Shown here piece by piece: positions 36,027 through 48,067 of a DNA stretch of 64,000 bases. The translations under genes and the position numbers were made by a program. The DNA lies in assembly GCA_037974665.1 (NCBI GenBank), contig CM075783.1, forward strand, positions 9,536,762 to 9,600,761, in the 5' to 3' direction. Position 1 is the stretch's first letter; every line of letters begins with the position of its first letter. The stretch comes from Ehretia macrophylla (taxonomy: Eukaryota > Streptophyta > Magnoliopsida > Boraginales > Ehretiaceae). The notes beneath the pieces are model-generated. The model was not told where the DNA came from, ran no database searches, and saw only the letters and a program-made list of their open reading frames with translations.

Positions 36027-36384
36027 GGCCCCGTTTGTTTGTCATAAAATATTTTCTCGGAAAATATTTTTTTAATTTTTCAGTGTTTGATAATACTGAA
36101 AAATTGGTCAATTGAAAAATATTTTTTAGTCAACAATTGTGGCAGCTTTTGCTTAATTTTTCGGTGTTTGGTAACACCGAAAAATTGGTCAACTATAAAA
36201 TAGTTTTTGATCAATAATTACGGTTAATACAAAATTTGAGAAAATATGTTCATGTCCTTTGAGAGAAAAAAATATTTTATAGAACTCACCGTATATTCAA
36301 ACACTATAAAATATTTTTTAATATTCTATTTTTTTAAAAAATATTTTTCATAAGTAAATTATTTTACAGCAAACAAACGGAGCC
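36027..36384. mobile_element. PIF/Harbinger (Tourist-like) MITE, TAA target duplication
   Basis: The terminal inverted repeat GGCCCCGTTTGTTTG pairs with CAAACAAACGGAGCC (one mismatch). It is flanked by TAA at 36024-36026 and 36385-36387. The 358-bp interior is rich in AAAATATTTT words and has no coding capacity. Confidence 0.85.
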
Positions 36385-36744
36385 TAAAAATGGTTGAGAT
36401 TACATAAGTCGAACGTAAAAACTAGTGGATGGATCAGGAAAAAATACATATATAATAATGGTGGGGTTGCTTGATGAATTAGATGGCGACTTTGAACATT
36501 TGACACCAAAATAGCAGAAAGAACTGCGATTTCTCATTAATTCTCTACGGAGATAGTTTTTAAATCGTTTTACATCAAATATCTTTTCAAGTGCTGTGTA
36601 TGTCATGCATTGTTTAGTTCTTTTCCGTTTTGATCAACCTACATATAAGTACCTGGCCTGACTTCTCTCTCAACTCGATACGGCCTTTTTAGTTTGCCTC
36701 GAGCTTTTCATCAGTGGGGTTGCTTTTGAAAATGACTTTCCTAA
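36385..36744. other. Noncoding stretch between two MITEs
   Basis: A 68-codon minus-strand frame (36606-36400) shows no recognisable domain. Nothing else could be supported. Confidence 0.4.
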
Positions 36745-37011
36745 GACTATCTCCAAGTCCAGCAGAATTCTTATGCAAAGCTCTTTAAAATGTGGAGCTC
36801 CTCTTTTCTTTGCTATGCTCCTTAGATATAGAGAGCTAAATTGACTTTTTATATTTAAAAAATAACATGATTTAGTAAAAAAAATAAAGATAAATTAAAA
36901 ATAGGGAGATTGTTAGAATAAAACTGGAATAGGGAACCCCTAAAGATAAAGAGGTAAACCTAAACTCTGTACATGTAGAAAAAAAAAATAGGGAGGCTGT
37001 TGGAGTTAGTC
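36745..37011. mobile_element. PIF/Harbinger-like MITE, TAA target duplication
   Basis: The left end GACTATCTCCAAG pairs with the right end TTGGAGTTAGTC. TAA flanks both sides (36742-36744 and 37012-37014). Length is 267 bp, AT-rich inside. The internal phrase AATAGGGAACCCC also occurs in the remnant at 41645-41755, showing a shared family. Confidence 0.8.
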
Positions 37012-37014
37012 TAA

Positions 37015-38480
37015 GGACCATGTCCCCAACCCCAATGGGCTTTGGTATGATCTACTGAGAGAAAGCTTTCATTATAGCCCGCTTTCCAGCTAGCATTCTG
37101 ACTTCAATTTTGTCCTCAACTTTTCAGCCAAATCCACGGGAATGACTGTTTCTGGAAAACCCAAAACACAAGATCGAATTATTAGTAACTAAAAAGCCAA
37201 ATACAAATAAAAATAGAAACAGATAAAGAAAAAAAAAAGGCAGCTAGAAACACCTTCATTCCTATATAAAATGATGCATGTAAGAATCCACTCTCAAAAT
37301 TTTAATTCCTATATTTTTGCAGAATTCTCTTGAATTTGACACTCTAATTATGATGATTAGAGAAAAAATAAGCTAAAGCTATCAACAATTATTAATGTTG
37401 TTTGTTAATTAACTAATACAAGCCCTAGTAGTACGATTTCAAATGGGCTACATTTTATTAGAAGAGTGTGCTAAGCGCAAACACTACCATTTAAAACATA
37501 ACAAGTAAAAAAATTAAAAAATAATATCTCTAATTCTCTTAACTAGTTAACCTAAACGTAACTCTCTTTTTCTTTATTCTTTCTCACGTCGCCTCTCATA
37601 CAAACACCATATCTACAAGTATAGTCTTTTTTCAATCCATTCTTTGTGGCTTTGCTAACTTCTTTACACATTCAAATTCTTTCATCTCTCTCAATTCTCT
37701 CTATCTCTCTGCAATTTTTTAGTGAAGAAAGTTAGATCATTCTAACGATGGGTGAAACCAGCTCACCATACCTGATCAAAACAATCGTAATTTTAGTCCA
37801 AGAAAATCGATTATTTGATGAAAACACTGCATAAATCAATGGTCTTATATATTTATGTTTGTAAAAATCATAAAATAGATTATATATACACATAATTCCT
37901 CATGGATAGAAAAGTATCAAAATAAGAAATAAAATATGTTTATTTCAAGAACATGCTTCCTTGATTTTTTCATTATTTTTACTTAACCTTACATAATCCG
38001 TGTTATAATTTATAAGCATATAGAATTATCAGCCTTGATTTAGAAGATGACGTATAAAAAATATAACTTAATTAGATCATATAAAGATTCTATTTTACTA
38101 TCTAGTTATAAAATATTCTATTGAGTTCAAACTTTCAATTCTTTCAAAGTAACATCTACAGTTTTGTTTGAAACATTATTTTTTCTTATATTAGAATTTT
38201 GTTTCTAATAGTATAGAAAAATTAATGAGATGGAAAATATCTAACCCTCCGTTTAATTGGCACGATGAAAATGTCAACCATATAAAAGAAAATTGAGAAA
38301 TAAGTGTAGACTTAACCTTAAACCTAACCTTAGCCCTAACTAATATAGGCGGCGATCGAGATCTAGCAGGTGCCTGAATCTATGTTGTCGGAACAAGTAT
38401 GTCAATGAAAGGGGGATTATGTGGTTTATCATGAGTTACTTCTGAAAACGAAGAGGTAATTACGTGGTTTATCATTAGTC
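37015..38480. other. AT-rich noncoding DNA
   Basis: No gene, repeat or RNA feature could be supported beyond a CT-rich patch near 37560-37720. Confidence 0.45.
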
Positions 38481-38489
38481 ATTTCGGGC

Positions 38490-39326
38490 CATACCTGAAA
38501 ATTGCAAAGAAAATGGGAAAAAAAGAACAAATCTTTGAAATTTGTTAAAACTTTGACAATAAACGCCTCCTTAGTTAAACACCAATCTAGGGAGAGGAGA
38601 GAGGGAGAGAGATTATGTATTAGTGGGTGTGTGTGTGTATCTAAGTGAAGAAGTATGGACTCTAGGAAATGGGAAGGTACTGGCAAGAATATGCAGGTTG
38701 CTTTCTTTTGTTTTGTCTTGGTAATTTTTTTTTTATTTGAAAGTATTATACATATCAAGATTTTTCTTTTTTTGATCAAACATATCAAGAATTGATCAGG
38801 ATATTTTTCACACGTAAAACGAGAATCATACTGTTCGAGCAAATGTGCAGTGGTAATCAAGGTTTTGAAACACAGAATTTCAACGGTAACAAATTCAAAT
38901 TTACAACTAACGAATACTATCAAAGTGCATAAATGTATAAATCAAAACGCATAAAAAGAATTGATCACGTTCGAGCAAACGTGCAGTGGTAATCAGGCTT
39001 TAGAAACACAGAATTTCAACAGTAACAAATTCAAATTTACAACTAACTATCAAAGTGCATAAATGTATAAATCAAAACGCAGAAAAAGAATTGATCACGT
39101 TCAAGCAAATGTGCAGTGGTAGTCAGGGTTTAGAAACACAAAATTTCAACGGTAACAAATTCAAATTTAAAACTAACGAACACTATCAAAGTGCATAAAT
39201 GTATAAATCAAAACGCAGAAAAAGAAAACAAAAAACAAGTGTAGAAATTGAATCTTGGCAAGACATAACTGAAAATTACAAAGAAAATGGGGAGGGGGAA
39301 AGAAAAAGTCTTTGAAATTTGTTAAA

Positions 39327-39365
<39 letters not shown>

Positions 39366-39510
39366 TAATGTGCGTGTGTGTGTGTATCTAAGCCAATGGG
39401 AAGGTACTGGCAAGAATATGCAGGTTGTTTTTTTTGCTTTGTCTTTGTAATTTATTTATTTATATTCAAAAGTATTATAAACATCAATCAAGAATTGATC
39501 TCGATGAAAA
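38490..39510. repeat. Nested duplication: flanking copies around a triplicated unit
   Basis: An outer block at about 38490-38800 recurs at about 39250-39500, with shared phrases AATGGGAAGGTACTGGCAAG, AATATGCAGGTTG and GTGTGTGTATCTAAG. Between them a unit starting GTTCGAGCAAA occurs three times (38833, 38969 and 39098, distances 136 and 129 bp), with shared GTGCAGTGGTA and AAATCAAAACGCA. Minus-strand frames over the region are incidental. Confidence 0.85.
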
Positions 39511-39635
39511 TCACCAATGCCTTTATTTTTATTTAATTGCTTATTTACTTATTTGGGTCAAAGGGATTAATGATAATTCAAAAAAAATTAATTTAAACCA
39601 ACAACATCACTGCTAGCATTGATTAAAATCTGTAA

Positions 39636-40225
39636 GGGCAACTCTAACAAACTCTTTATTTTCTCTATTTTTTCTTTATAATAAATAGTGGAATGGGTTT
39701 ATAAAATCTCTATATCAGTTTTACTCTAATAGGACTCTCTATTTCAGACCAACTCTCCATATTTTAACTAATTTCATCACTTAACAACCTTTATTTTATC
39801 TTTGATTTTTAATCATTAATAATTATATCTTAACAAAAATTGTAATATTAATATAATTTTTTAACATTAACACGTGTGGGCTAAAACCCCAATAAATAAT
39901 TAAAAAAAAAGTTGCACCTATTACCCTAACTCATTTCAAATCCTGCTACTTGACAAGCTACAAAGGGAAAAAAAAACCATGTAGGAAAAAAATAGAGCAT
40001 GACTATTAAAAGAATGCATCGGTGGTGCTTTGTTGAGCTTTACAAATTAAAAAACAAAGGAATAGCTTCGCTGCTCCTGGTGAGCAAATAAAAGAAATTG
40101 ACGAGCTATCTATTTTGGCATGAACTAATAGCTAACTTGTTGAAGTATTTTTTTAAAAATTGGCTCTCTATTTTAGCTAAAAAGCCCAAGTAGAAAGTAA
40201 CTTTAACCATTATTGGAGTTGCTCT
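39636..40225. mobile_element. PIF/Harbinger MITE, TAA target duplication
   Basis: The terminal inverted repeat GGGCAACTCTAACA pairs with TTGGAGTTGCTC. TAA flanks it at 39633-39635 and 40226-40228. Length is 590 bp. The termini resemble the GAGCAACTCCAA class common in plant Harbinger MITEs. The interior is noncoding. Confidence 0.85.
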
Positions 40226-40537
40226 AAGGCTGTCTTAAATAGCCTCGTCAAAATCACTCATTTTGACAAGGCTGATGGCCAAAATACAGTCCCAACAGAC
40301 TTGTTACTCCACTCACCATTCAAGAGATCTCACCAGTTTGCCTTTTTCACTCGCCAGATTCGTTGAGGGAGTAGCCTCACCAAATGATTTTTTATTGCTT
40401 TTGTGTTATTGATGTGGAACAAAAATAAGGATGATTGAATGAAAATGGTAAAAAAAAATGAACAGGTAAAGATGGATATGGGGGAAGAGGAAACGACTGA
40501 TAGGAAGAGAGAGCCAGATGCTGTTAAATGAAATTAG

Positions 40538-40935
40538 GGCTCTGTTTGACCTAACATTTAGAAGCTCAAAAGCGCTTCATGTAGGTTTAAGCTGAATTAA
40601 CCTGTTTGGCTCATTTTTGAAAGTGTTTTTCGGTCAAAATTGAAACTAAAAAAAGCTAAAAAATGAGAAGCTCCAAATTGGAGATTTTTAAAAAAGGCTT
40701 TTGCGGAGCTATTTTATATAACGCGGGAAGCTATTTTTCTTTTTTGTTTTTTCAAATATACCCTTCCAAAATTTTAAAAATCCAATATTACCTTCAAACT
40801 TTTTAAAAACTCAACGTTACCTAACACAAGCCAAACAGTTAATGACTTTTGTTCAACAACACTTCTAACAAAAACTCTACTCTAAAAGTTCTATAGTTCA
40901 AAAACTGAAATTTCATAAGTAAGCCAAACATAGCC
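40538..40935. mobile_element. MITE, Harbinger-like, TAG target duplication
   Basis: The left end GGCTCTGTTTGACCTAA and right end AGTAAGCCAAACATAGCC are inverted repeats with mismatches. TAG flanks both sides (40535-40537 and 40936-40938). The 398-bp interior carries AAAAGCGCTT and similar words and has no coding capacity. The 3-bp TSD is close to, but not exactly, the usual TWA. Confidence 0.7.
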
Positions 40936-41029
40936 TAGGATTAGGAGGAAAAGAGCTTTTATACTAATATGATACTTAAATTGTTGTACGACCCACAAAC
41001 TTTTATTAAATTCTAAAGGATAAAGACAT

Positions 41030-41383
41030 AGTTTAGTCTATTATGTTTGGTGTAAATGACACTTTCATCCATTATCTTTCAAAATGAACCTTTTAGTCCA
41101 TTATATTTGGTGTAAATGACACTTTCATCCATTATATTTCGAAATGAGCCTTTTAGTCCAATATGTTTCACATCAATGATGCCATTAGTCCAATATGTTT
41201 CCTCCAATATGTTTTGAAATTGGACTAACGACGTTACTTATGTGAAACATATTGAATTAAAAGGTTCATTTCGAAAGATAATTGATGAAAATGTCATTTA
41301 TACCAAAGATAATGGACTAAAAGGTTTATTTTGAAAAATAATGGATGAAAGTGTCATTTACACCAAACATAATGGATTAAACT
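41030..41383. mobile_element. Foldback element with long repeated arms
   Basis: The left arm AGTTTAGTCTATTATGTTTGG and the right arm ending CCAAACATAATGGATTAAACT are inverted. The arms consist of repeated GTGTAAATGACACTTTCATCC / GGATGAAAGTGTCATTTACA units (two per arm). It is about 354 bp and noncoding. The architecture parallels the foldback element at 27635-29841. Confidence 0.75.
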
Positions 41384-41644
41384 AGACTTTTACTCAATTC
41401 TAAATTTCCTGTAAGGTGTTTTAATTCCAATATAGTATCTATTATTTTATATTCTATTAATTTTGGTGTATTATATTAAAGCAATAAAATTTTCAATTAT
41501 AATTGTAGTTTGGTTTATATTTTAAAATTTAAAATATTATAAAATTTGAAAAGATAATTATATTTAAATTTAAAGGTTGAGAGTTGAAAAATTAAAAATG
41601 AAAAACGATAAAGTTAATAATAAAATATTAATATTTAGTCAAAC

Positions 41645-41756
41645 TAGGAAATGTTATTGGAGTAAAACAGAAATAGGGAACCCTTGAAATAAGGAGAAAC
41701 CATTTTAACTCCCTATTATATAGAAAAACAGAAGGAGGTTATTGGAGATAGCCTAA
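41645..41756. mobile_element. Harbinger-like MITE remnant
   Basis: Contains AATAGGGAACCC and ends GGTTATTGGAGATAGCCTAA, matching the family at 36745-37011. The left terminus is degraded. Confidence 0.5.
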
Positions 41757-41789
41757 AAACTACGAAAGTGTCTCTTTTTTTGTCAAGGA

Positions 41790-41910
41790 GAAACTTTATA
41801 TATCTATTATCTATCATTATATATTCTAAGAGAATAACTATCCTGCCATGTGTCATTTAATGGGCATCTCTATAGGAACAACCATATCATGTCACGTATA
41901 AATATTATAA
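41790..41910 (+). mobile_element. Possible Helitron 5' end fragment
   Basis: TATATATCTATTATCTATC followed by GAGAATAACTATCCTGCCATGTGTCA resembles the TCTATATTATTA...TGCCACGTGTCA opening of plant Helitrons. No 3' hairpin with a CTRR end was found. Confidence 0.3.
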
Positions 41911-41999
41911 ACATCTCAAAATTTTAAGTTTTGAAATAATAATTCAGTTACAAGTAAATACATATATATGTTAGTACCCCATGTATTCGGATTTGCAAA

Positions 42000-42305
42000 A
42001 CATTATTATTTTGATGTCTCACTGTTCCAATTTATTTAAAGTTTTAACCACCTTGGTGATTTATTGTACATTATTCTTTTGTTGTCTCACTGTGCCGATT
42101 TATTTAATGTTTTAATCACCTTGGTTATAAATACAAATTTATGTTGGTATCCCACGTTCGGATTTGCAAAACATTATTCTTTTGTTATCTCACTGTTCTG
42201 ATCTATTTTAAGTTTTAATCACTTTGGTTATTTATTGTATATTATTCTTTTGTTGTCTGACTGTTAGATTTATTTAAAGTTTTAATCACGTTGGTTATTT
42301 ATTGT
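42000..42305. repeat. Four diverged copies of an about 70-bp unit
   Basis: The unit CATTATTCTTTTGTTGTCTC..TTTATTTAAAGTTTTAATCACCTTGG appears near 42001, 42071, 42172 and 42240. It is arranged as two larger pairs, each preceded or separated by CGGATTTGCAAAA. Confidence 0.75.
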
Positions 42306-42414
42306 AGATATTTAAGCAGGAAAAAATAATTAAGATGAGATGTCCCAGATAATTAATTTTGAAATAATTTTTATAGATTATAATAAAATCGATAATTATT
42401 AGATATCCTATTTT

Positions 42415-42643
42415 CCAAATCATATTATTTAAATTTATATCTTATATTTAGTTAAGATCTTCCTATCTAGCGTTAGACTCTATCATATCTCCAAATCATA
42501 TTATTTTTATTTTTATCTTATATTTAGTTAAGATCTTCCTATCTAGCGTTAGACTCTATCATATCTCCAAATCATATTATTTTAATTTATATCTTATATT
42601 TAGTTAAGATCTTCCTATCTTTCGTTGGACTCTATCATAACTT
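42415..42643. repeat. Tandem repeat, 76-bp unit, three copies
   Basis: CCAAATCATATTATTT begins units at 42415, 42491 and 42567, exactly 76 bp apart. Shared blocks are TTAGTTAAGATCTTCCTATC and GACTCTATCATA. Confidence 0.9.
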
Positions 42644-42659
42644 TATTTTAAATTTAATT

Positions 42660-44759
42660 TTTTTTAATCACGTTATCTCTACTTTATTAATAGCGTTATC
42701 TTTACTTTATACTGATAAATCAGAGTCAGCTGCAAAATCAACGTTTGTGTAGGCTTACTATTTTTCTATTTTTTCAATATTATAGTTCAAGCACTAACTC
42801 TATTATTTTTCTATGTGATGTTGCTTTATTAGATTTATTTTCTAATTGTTGAATTTTACGGATTTATTTGTAGTATGTAGGGGGCGAGCTCCCACTTGTG
42901 GCGACAAAGCACCAGACTTTGAAGCGGAAGTCGTTTTCAATCAGGAATTCATCAAGGTAATCATGTTTTCAAAATAGGATTATCTATACATAAACTTCTT
43001 TAGTGTTTATACAGTATTAAGCAGAAATGTCTATAGTTTGTCACCAACAACAAGATGTTTACTGGGGCTAGGAGCACTGTTAATTAACATTCAAACGAAA
43101 GAGAAAATTAAGAGTAGATGAAAATTAAGAGAAATTAAAGGTTGAGTTACAAAATCAAAATTCAGAGGCCTAAGTAGACACGCTTTAATAGATATTAAAA
43201 CTAATTTGTCATTGACATATGTTAATTCAATTTTCTCCACGTCGATTACTCATCTATTTACTATTTTTCATTAGGGTTTCTAGCTATAAGTGATTGCAAT
43301 TCCTCATTTGTGCATATATATGATTATTTGTTTGCTTTTGCTGTTGTCTGCTAAAATTTCCACAACCATCTAGATACACTTGATTCTCATGACAATTTCT
43401 ATTTTTTTTATTAATGTTATCTTTAATACTCTTTTCGGCTGAACTTCTACATTCTTCAATTCATTTCCACTTTCCTATATATGATATCATATTTGCTTGT
43501 GTTTTATGCCAGTAAGGAAGATGGTGAATAAATGCAAAAAGTGAAAAAATTTCTGTTGTTGGGTGTGTTGAGAGGTCACAGTCTTTTGGTGTTTGGTTGG
43601 TCTTATATATGATGTAGTTTTGAGATTCTTTGTCTACAAACTATGTGTTTGTGGTTGGGTGGTAGGGGGTCGGGTTGCATCAAATACAATAGCCTATTTA
43701 ACTCATCAGCTGGCAACGTATGAATCTAGCCTTGACATTGTACCATGGTAAATATGATAGTGCATATTTTAAACACTTTCTGCAATGATTGTTCTTGAAG
43801 CTGTTAAAAGATTTTCACTTATTCTCTTATGTATTTATAGCATGTAAAGTTATCAAATGTTTCACGTACATTAATCAAATGTTTCTGTATAGCTCAATGA
43901 AATGTCTCATTCATTAAAAATTATGAGAGTCTTTCACAAAATTAGCTATTAAGTATTTAATGAAGTCTCATAATTAGCTATCTGTCTCATAATTAGCTAT
44001 TAAGTATTTATGTTACTGTCAAAGATTAATCAAAGAGTGTAATAAAGATGCATGTGATAATCAAGTCCTTGGAAACACTTACATAATATGCAAAAGTAGT
44101 TGGAGTAACTTTTTGCGTGGATGTTTTGCAGTTGCTCTTGCAGTAAAGATCTACTTCGGGTGACGTTTTCATTGTACTCATACGCAAAGAATCTTAGCTT
44201 CTGCAGTGAAGTCTTAATAAGTTTTCTTTGTGACATTTTCAGGTAGATTGACCAGTGGTAGAGTAAGGACTTGAAAGTTTAATTTTAGCTTATGTGATGC
44301 CCGACTAAAAGATAACACTTGCTTATGTGACAATTATAGCTTTGGCAGAATCAATTGATAAAAAAAAATTAAAAAGAAAAAAAAAACCTATGTTGGAATC
44401 AATTGATAAAAAAATTAAATTGTCTAACTATCTTGGACAATGGGGTAATATACTAAACAAATTGGATCCTCACTTTTGTTAATTTTATCATTTTGTAGAT
44501 GAGAGATATACTATGGACCATTGGATGTGGTCCTTCTAAACTCCAACATTCATGCTTTTTTTTTTGTTTGTTTTTTTTTACATACAATCAATTATATTTC
44601 ATGTCAAATAAAAAAGAAAATAACTCGAAGCTCCTTTTTGGCGAGTGCCATCATGTAAGTGTATGTGTGTGTAATAGATTTTTTTTTTTGGGTGTGGTAA
44701 CTGGTAAAAGTGTGCGAGTGATTCCTATAGCTTATTTTCTGAACATACGACATCTCATG
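42660..44759. other. AT-rich noncoding DNA
   Basis: No gene could be supported. The 114-codon frame ending at 44843 crosses T runs and the LTR boundary and shows no domain. A duplicated TCATAATTAGCTAT phrase near 43970-44000 is minor. Confidence 0.45.
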
Positions 44760-46505
44760 TGTAACGCCCCGAACCCAACCCCACGCTATAGGTCAAGTCT
44801 GGACCCGTCACTCGGACAGAGGCTCCTCTGTATAGTGGACTAAACTGGTACCTGCAAATAGTCACATATAATTCCTGAATCATAAACAAACATCTCTTAC
44901 CACCTAACTTCCAGGATTGAAATAGTCAACCAGTTTCACAAGGCCATCCAAGCCTTGGAACAACAAAATAGATATAATGCAAGCATGGTAGTCAAGGGGG
45001 CACGGCAAGCCCGATACCGCCCGTGTTTCTCGACGCTATCATGTCCGAAAAGGTTGCGCAACTCCGAGACAAGACCACGAGAATCAAGATCAACACATAA
45101 CACGTAAGAGGGACGACAAAGTAGGCCGCCCTTGCAAATAACCATAATATGCACAAAGTCATGATATAAACTTAAAGGAGACAATAGCATATTTTCTTCC
45201 ACAACCTCCTCAAATAACTCAATTACACTTTAGACAAGCATATAATTACATAATAACACATTTACAAGCACTTATAAGCATCAAAATAGTCAATCACTAC
45301 TTTTCCCCTTTCTTTAACCAAGTCATTCTTCTCCTCTATGCATTTCGAAGTTACAAAACTAATGTCCAATCTTTCTACACCCCTAATGAAGTCAAAAGAC
45401 ACCTATCAAGGCCATGAAAACCCGCTTTGGAGACAAAAGCTTGGAAAGGCCCCGACCGAGTTTTAACTACAACTACCCTATTCGGACCCCAATTTCATGC
45501 AACGAAAGCACCAAAAGTGCTTCCGTGACCCAAGGATACCTAATCTAAAGCTCAAACGTGCCCGGATTATGATTCATGAAAACCCTTTTTTTAAAGTTAA
45601 CCAATTTTGCATTTTAACTCATTTTCGAGGAATCTAACTACGTGTGAGTGTTTAATTAGTTCCAATAATGTCTAAAACAACTAAAGTAGAGATCAATTCA
45701 CTCTAATTATCCAATTACATCAAAACCCTAAAATATCATCACTATTCATCATCTTCTTTGAGATTTCAAGCTTCAACCATGGCAATGGTTATTACACAAC
45801 ACAAACATGGTCTAGAGATCATAAATAACATGTATCTAACATTATATGATCACAAACAATAGCCAAAAACAATAAATCTCAAAATTTCAAAACTTGACAT
45901 AAACTTTAAATCAACAAAAAAACTAACTCCCTCACAATTTTGTTGATGCAAACAAGTTGTAGAAGTCCTATAAGCTCCAAAAACTCCTCAAGATCAAGCC
46001 TATAAGCCAAACTTGCACGAATTGATGAAGAAATCTCCTTCTTTCTCTCCTAGGGTGCCATCGGATTTAGGGGTATTTCGGGCAATTTTTCTTTTGTTTT
46101 TATGAGTATATTGCATATATGGTGATTATTTGAATATATGTATGTGCATGTGCAATTAATTGAGGTCAAATGCTAAAATCTTTGTCAAATGAACTTAAAC
46201 TCCAATTGTTTGCCAACTAATTCAAAACTAATGTTTACTTACGTAACACTATTCAAACAAAGCGGAAAAATATTTTTCAAATACATACTCTCGACTCCCA
46301 AAGCTCAAAACTACCACTTCCCGACTCCTTTTATATGTCATGTGATTTAAGAAAAATATTAAATCGAACATTTAAGACAATCAAATTTCTTATGAATAGT
46401 GCCCAATAGTAACACAATTAAATAAGGCAAGAAATGCACATAAAATGCTAAAGTAGTTTATGCAGTAATTATTTAAAAGGTGTGATGAAATTCCCAGGCG
46501 TCACA
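44760..46505 (-). mobile_element. Ty3/gypsy 3' LTR of element B
   Basis: On the plus strand it starts TGTAACGCCCCGAACCC and ends GGCGTCACA, next to a purine tract on the minus strand. Read on the minus strand it is TGTGACGCC...GGGGCGTTACA, 1746 bp. The part at 44983-46505 closely matches the fragment at 56154-57680. The last 224 bp (44760-44983) instead match the plus-strand LTR piece at about 50815-51035. No frame inside looks coding. Confidence 0.85.
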
Positions 46506-46522
46506 CCTTCTCCCCCTTAAAC
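46506..46522 (-). promoter_or_regulatory. Polypurine tract of element B
   Basis: The plus strand reads CCTTCTCCCCCTTAAAC, a purine tract on the minus strand directly before the LTR start. Confidence 0.8.
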
Positions 46523-47950
46523 TAATTGTGTCCACACAATTCTTACATGATTTGACAAACAGCTCTGGGTATTTCTCTCTTATCTGATCTTCCCTCTCCC
46601 ATGTGGCATCCTCAACTCCGTGATGATCCCAAAAATCTTTTACCGTAGGAATACTCTTGGTTCGAAGTTCCTGAATCTTTTTGTCAACCACTCGAAGAGG
46701 TTTCTCAACATATGACAATGATTTATCGATCTCCAAAGGTTCCTGCTCTATAATGTGCGAAGGATCGAGATTATACTTCCTCAATAACGACACATGGAAG
46801 ACATCATGAAACCTGCCCAAACTGGAGGTAATGCCAATCTGTAAGCCAAATCACCAACTTTCTCAATAACCTTAAATGGCCCCACATATCTAGGACTGAG
46901 TTTACCTCCCTTTCCGTGTCGAATCAAACCTTTACGCAGAGAGACTTTTAAAAACACATGATCACCCACTGAAAATACTAAATCACGTCAGCGTCTATCA
47001 GCATAATTCTTCTGTCGACTCTGTGCTATAAGCTTTCTCTTATTTATAAGTTTCACATTATCAACCATCTTGATCATCTCAGGTAATATAGCTGGGTCAA
47101 CAGTTTTCATTTCACCTACCTCATCCCAATACAACAGAGATTTACATTTCTACCCATAAAGTGCCTCATAGAGTGCCATACCAATGGTAGCCTGATAACT
47201 GTTGTTGTAAGCAAACTCTGCAAGAGGTAAATACCTTTCCTAACTCTTACCGAAATTCAAAGTGCAAGCTCGTAACATGTCTTCTAAAATCCTGATAGTC
47301 ATTTCAGATTGGCTATTTGTCTACGGGTAATAGGCAGTACTAAAACTCAAATTAGTCCCCAGAGCCTTTTGTAGTTTCTGCCAGAACTGTGATATAAACC
47401 TGGGATCCCTGTTCGATACTATTTTAGATAGAACTCCATGCAATCTCACAATGTTTTCAACATAAAGCTCAGCTAATTTATCAAGGGAATCTGTCTTCTT
47501 TGTAGCAATAAAATGGGAGGTCTTCGTTAACCTATCAACCATAACCCATACGGAATCATTACTTCGCGGTGATCTTGACAAATCAGATACAAGGCCCATA
47601 GTAACCTGATCCCATTTCCATACTGGAATCTCTAATGGTTGCAACAATCCCGCCGGTCTCTGATGCTCAGCCTTAACCTTCTGACAAGTCAAACATTTGG
47701 CCACAAACTCAACTATCTCCATTTTCATGTTGTTCTACCAGAAACTTTGTTTTGAGTCCTTGTACATCTTAGTGCTACTAGGATGAATCGTGTATTTAGT
47801 GCTATGAGCCTCAGCAAGAATCTCATCTTTTACAGTTGAACCACTAGGAATGCAAATTCTATTCTTATACTTGAGTAGTCCATTATCATGCAACTTGAAG
47901 TCAGACTATTCCCCTTTGGACTTCTCTAGAATCTTCAACAACTGAGGATC
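46523..47950 (-). pseudogene. Gypsy integrase and chromodomain pseudogene (element B)
   Basis: The minus strand shows the zinc-region end CLTCQKVKAEHQRPAG. The core follows, with WVMVDRLTKTSHF (catalytic Asp region) and SNRDPRFISQFW (second Asp); the Glu region lies beyond a stop near 47321. A C-terminal segment has [16 protein letters not shown] and [12 protein letters not shown] chromodomain-like end, DFWDHHGVEDATWERE, is near 46600. Chromodomain presence and the motif style fit the Tekay/Del chromovirus lineage, whose tail can steer insertion to chromatin. Stops and frameshifts (near 47700, 47320 and 46800) inactivate it. Confidence 0.85.
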
Positions 47951-48067
47951 TGATTGTTGGCCTTCTCTGATTCTAGATAGTAATAGAGACTGGATTTGTA
48001 AGCTAGCAAATTGGATACCTGTTTTAGAAGCCTTCGGTTTCCACAGACACAATTCCTCCACAGTTTC

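Noticed and set aside
38429-38923. 164-codon minus-strand frame
   Set aside because: It spans duplicated AT-rich sequence, has no domain, and its second copy is broken.
44936-45202. 88-codon frame, repeated at 56013-56372
   Set aside because: It lies inside two copies of the same gypsy LTR; its conservation reflects LTR identity, not coding.
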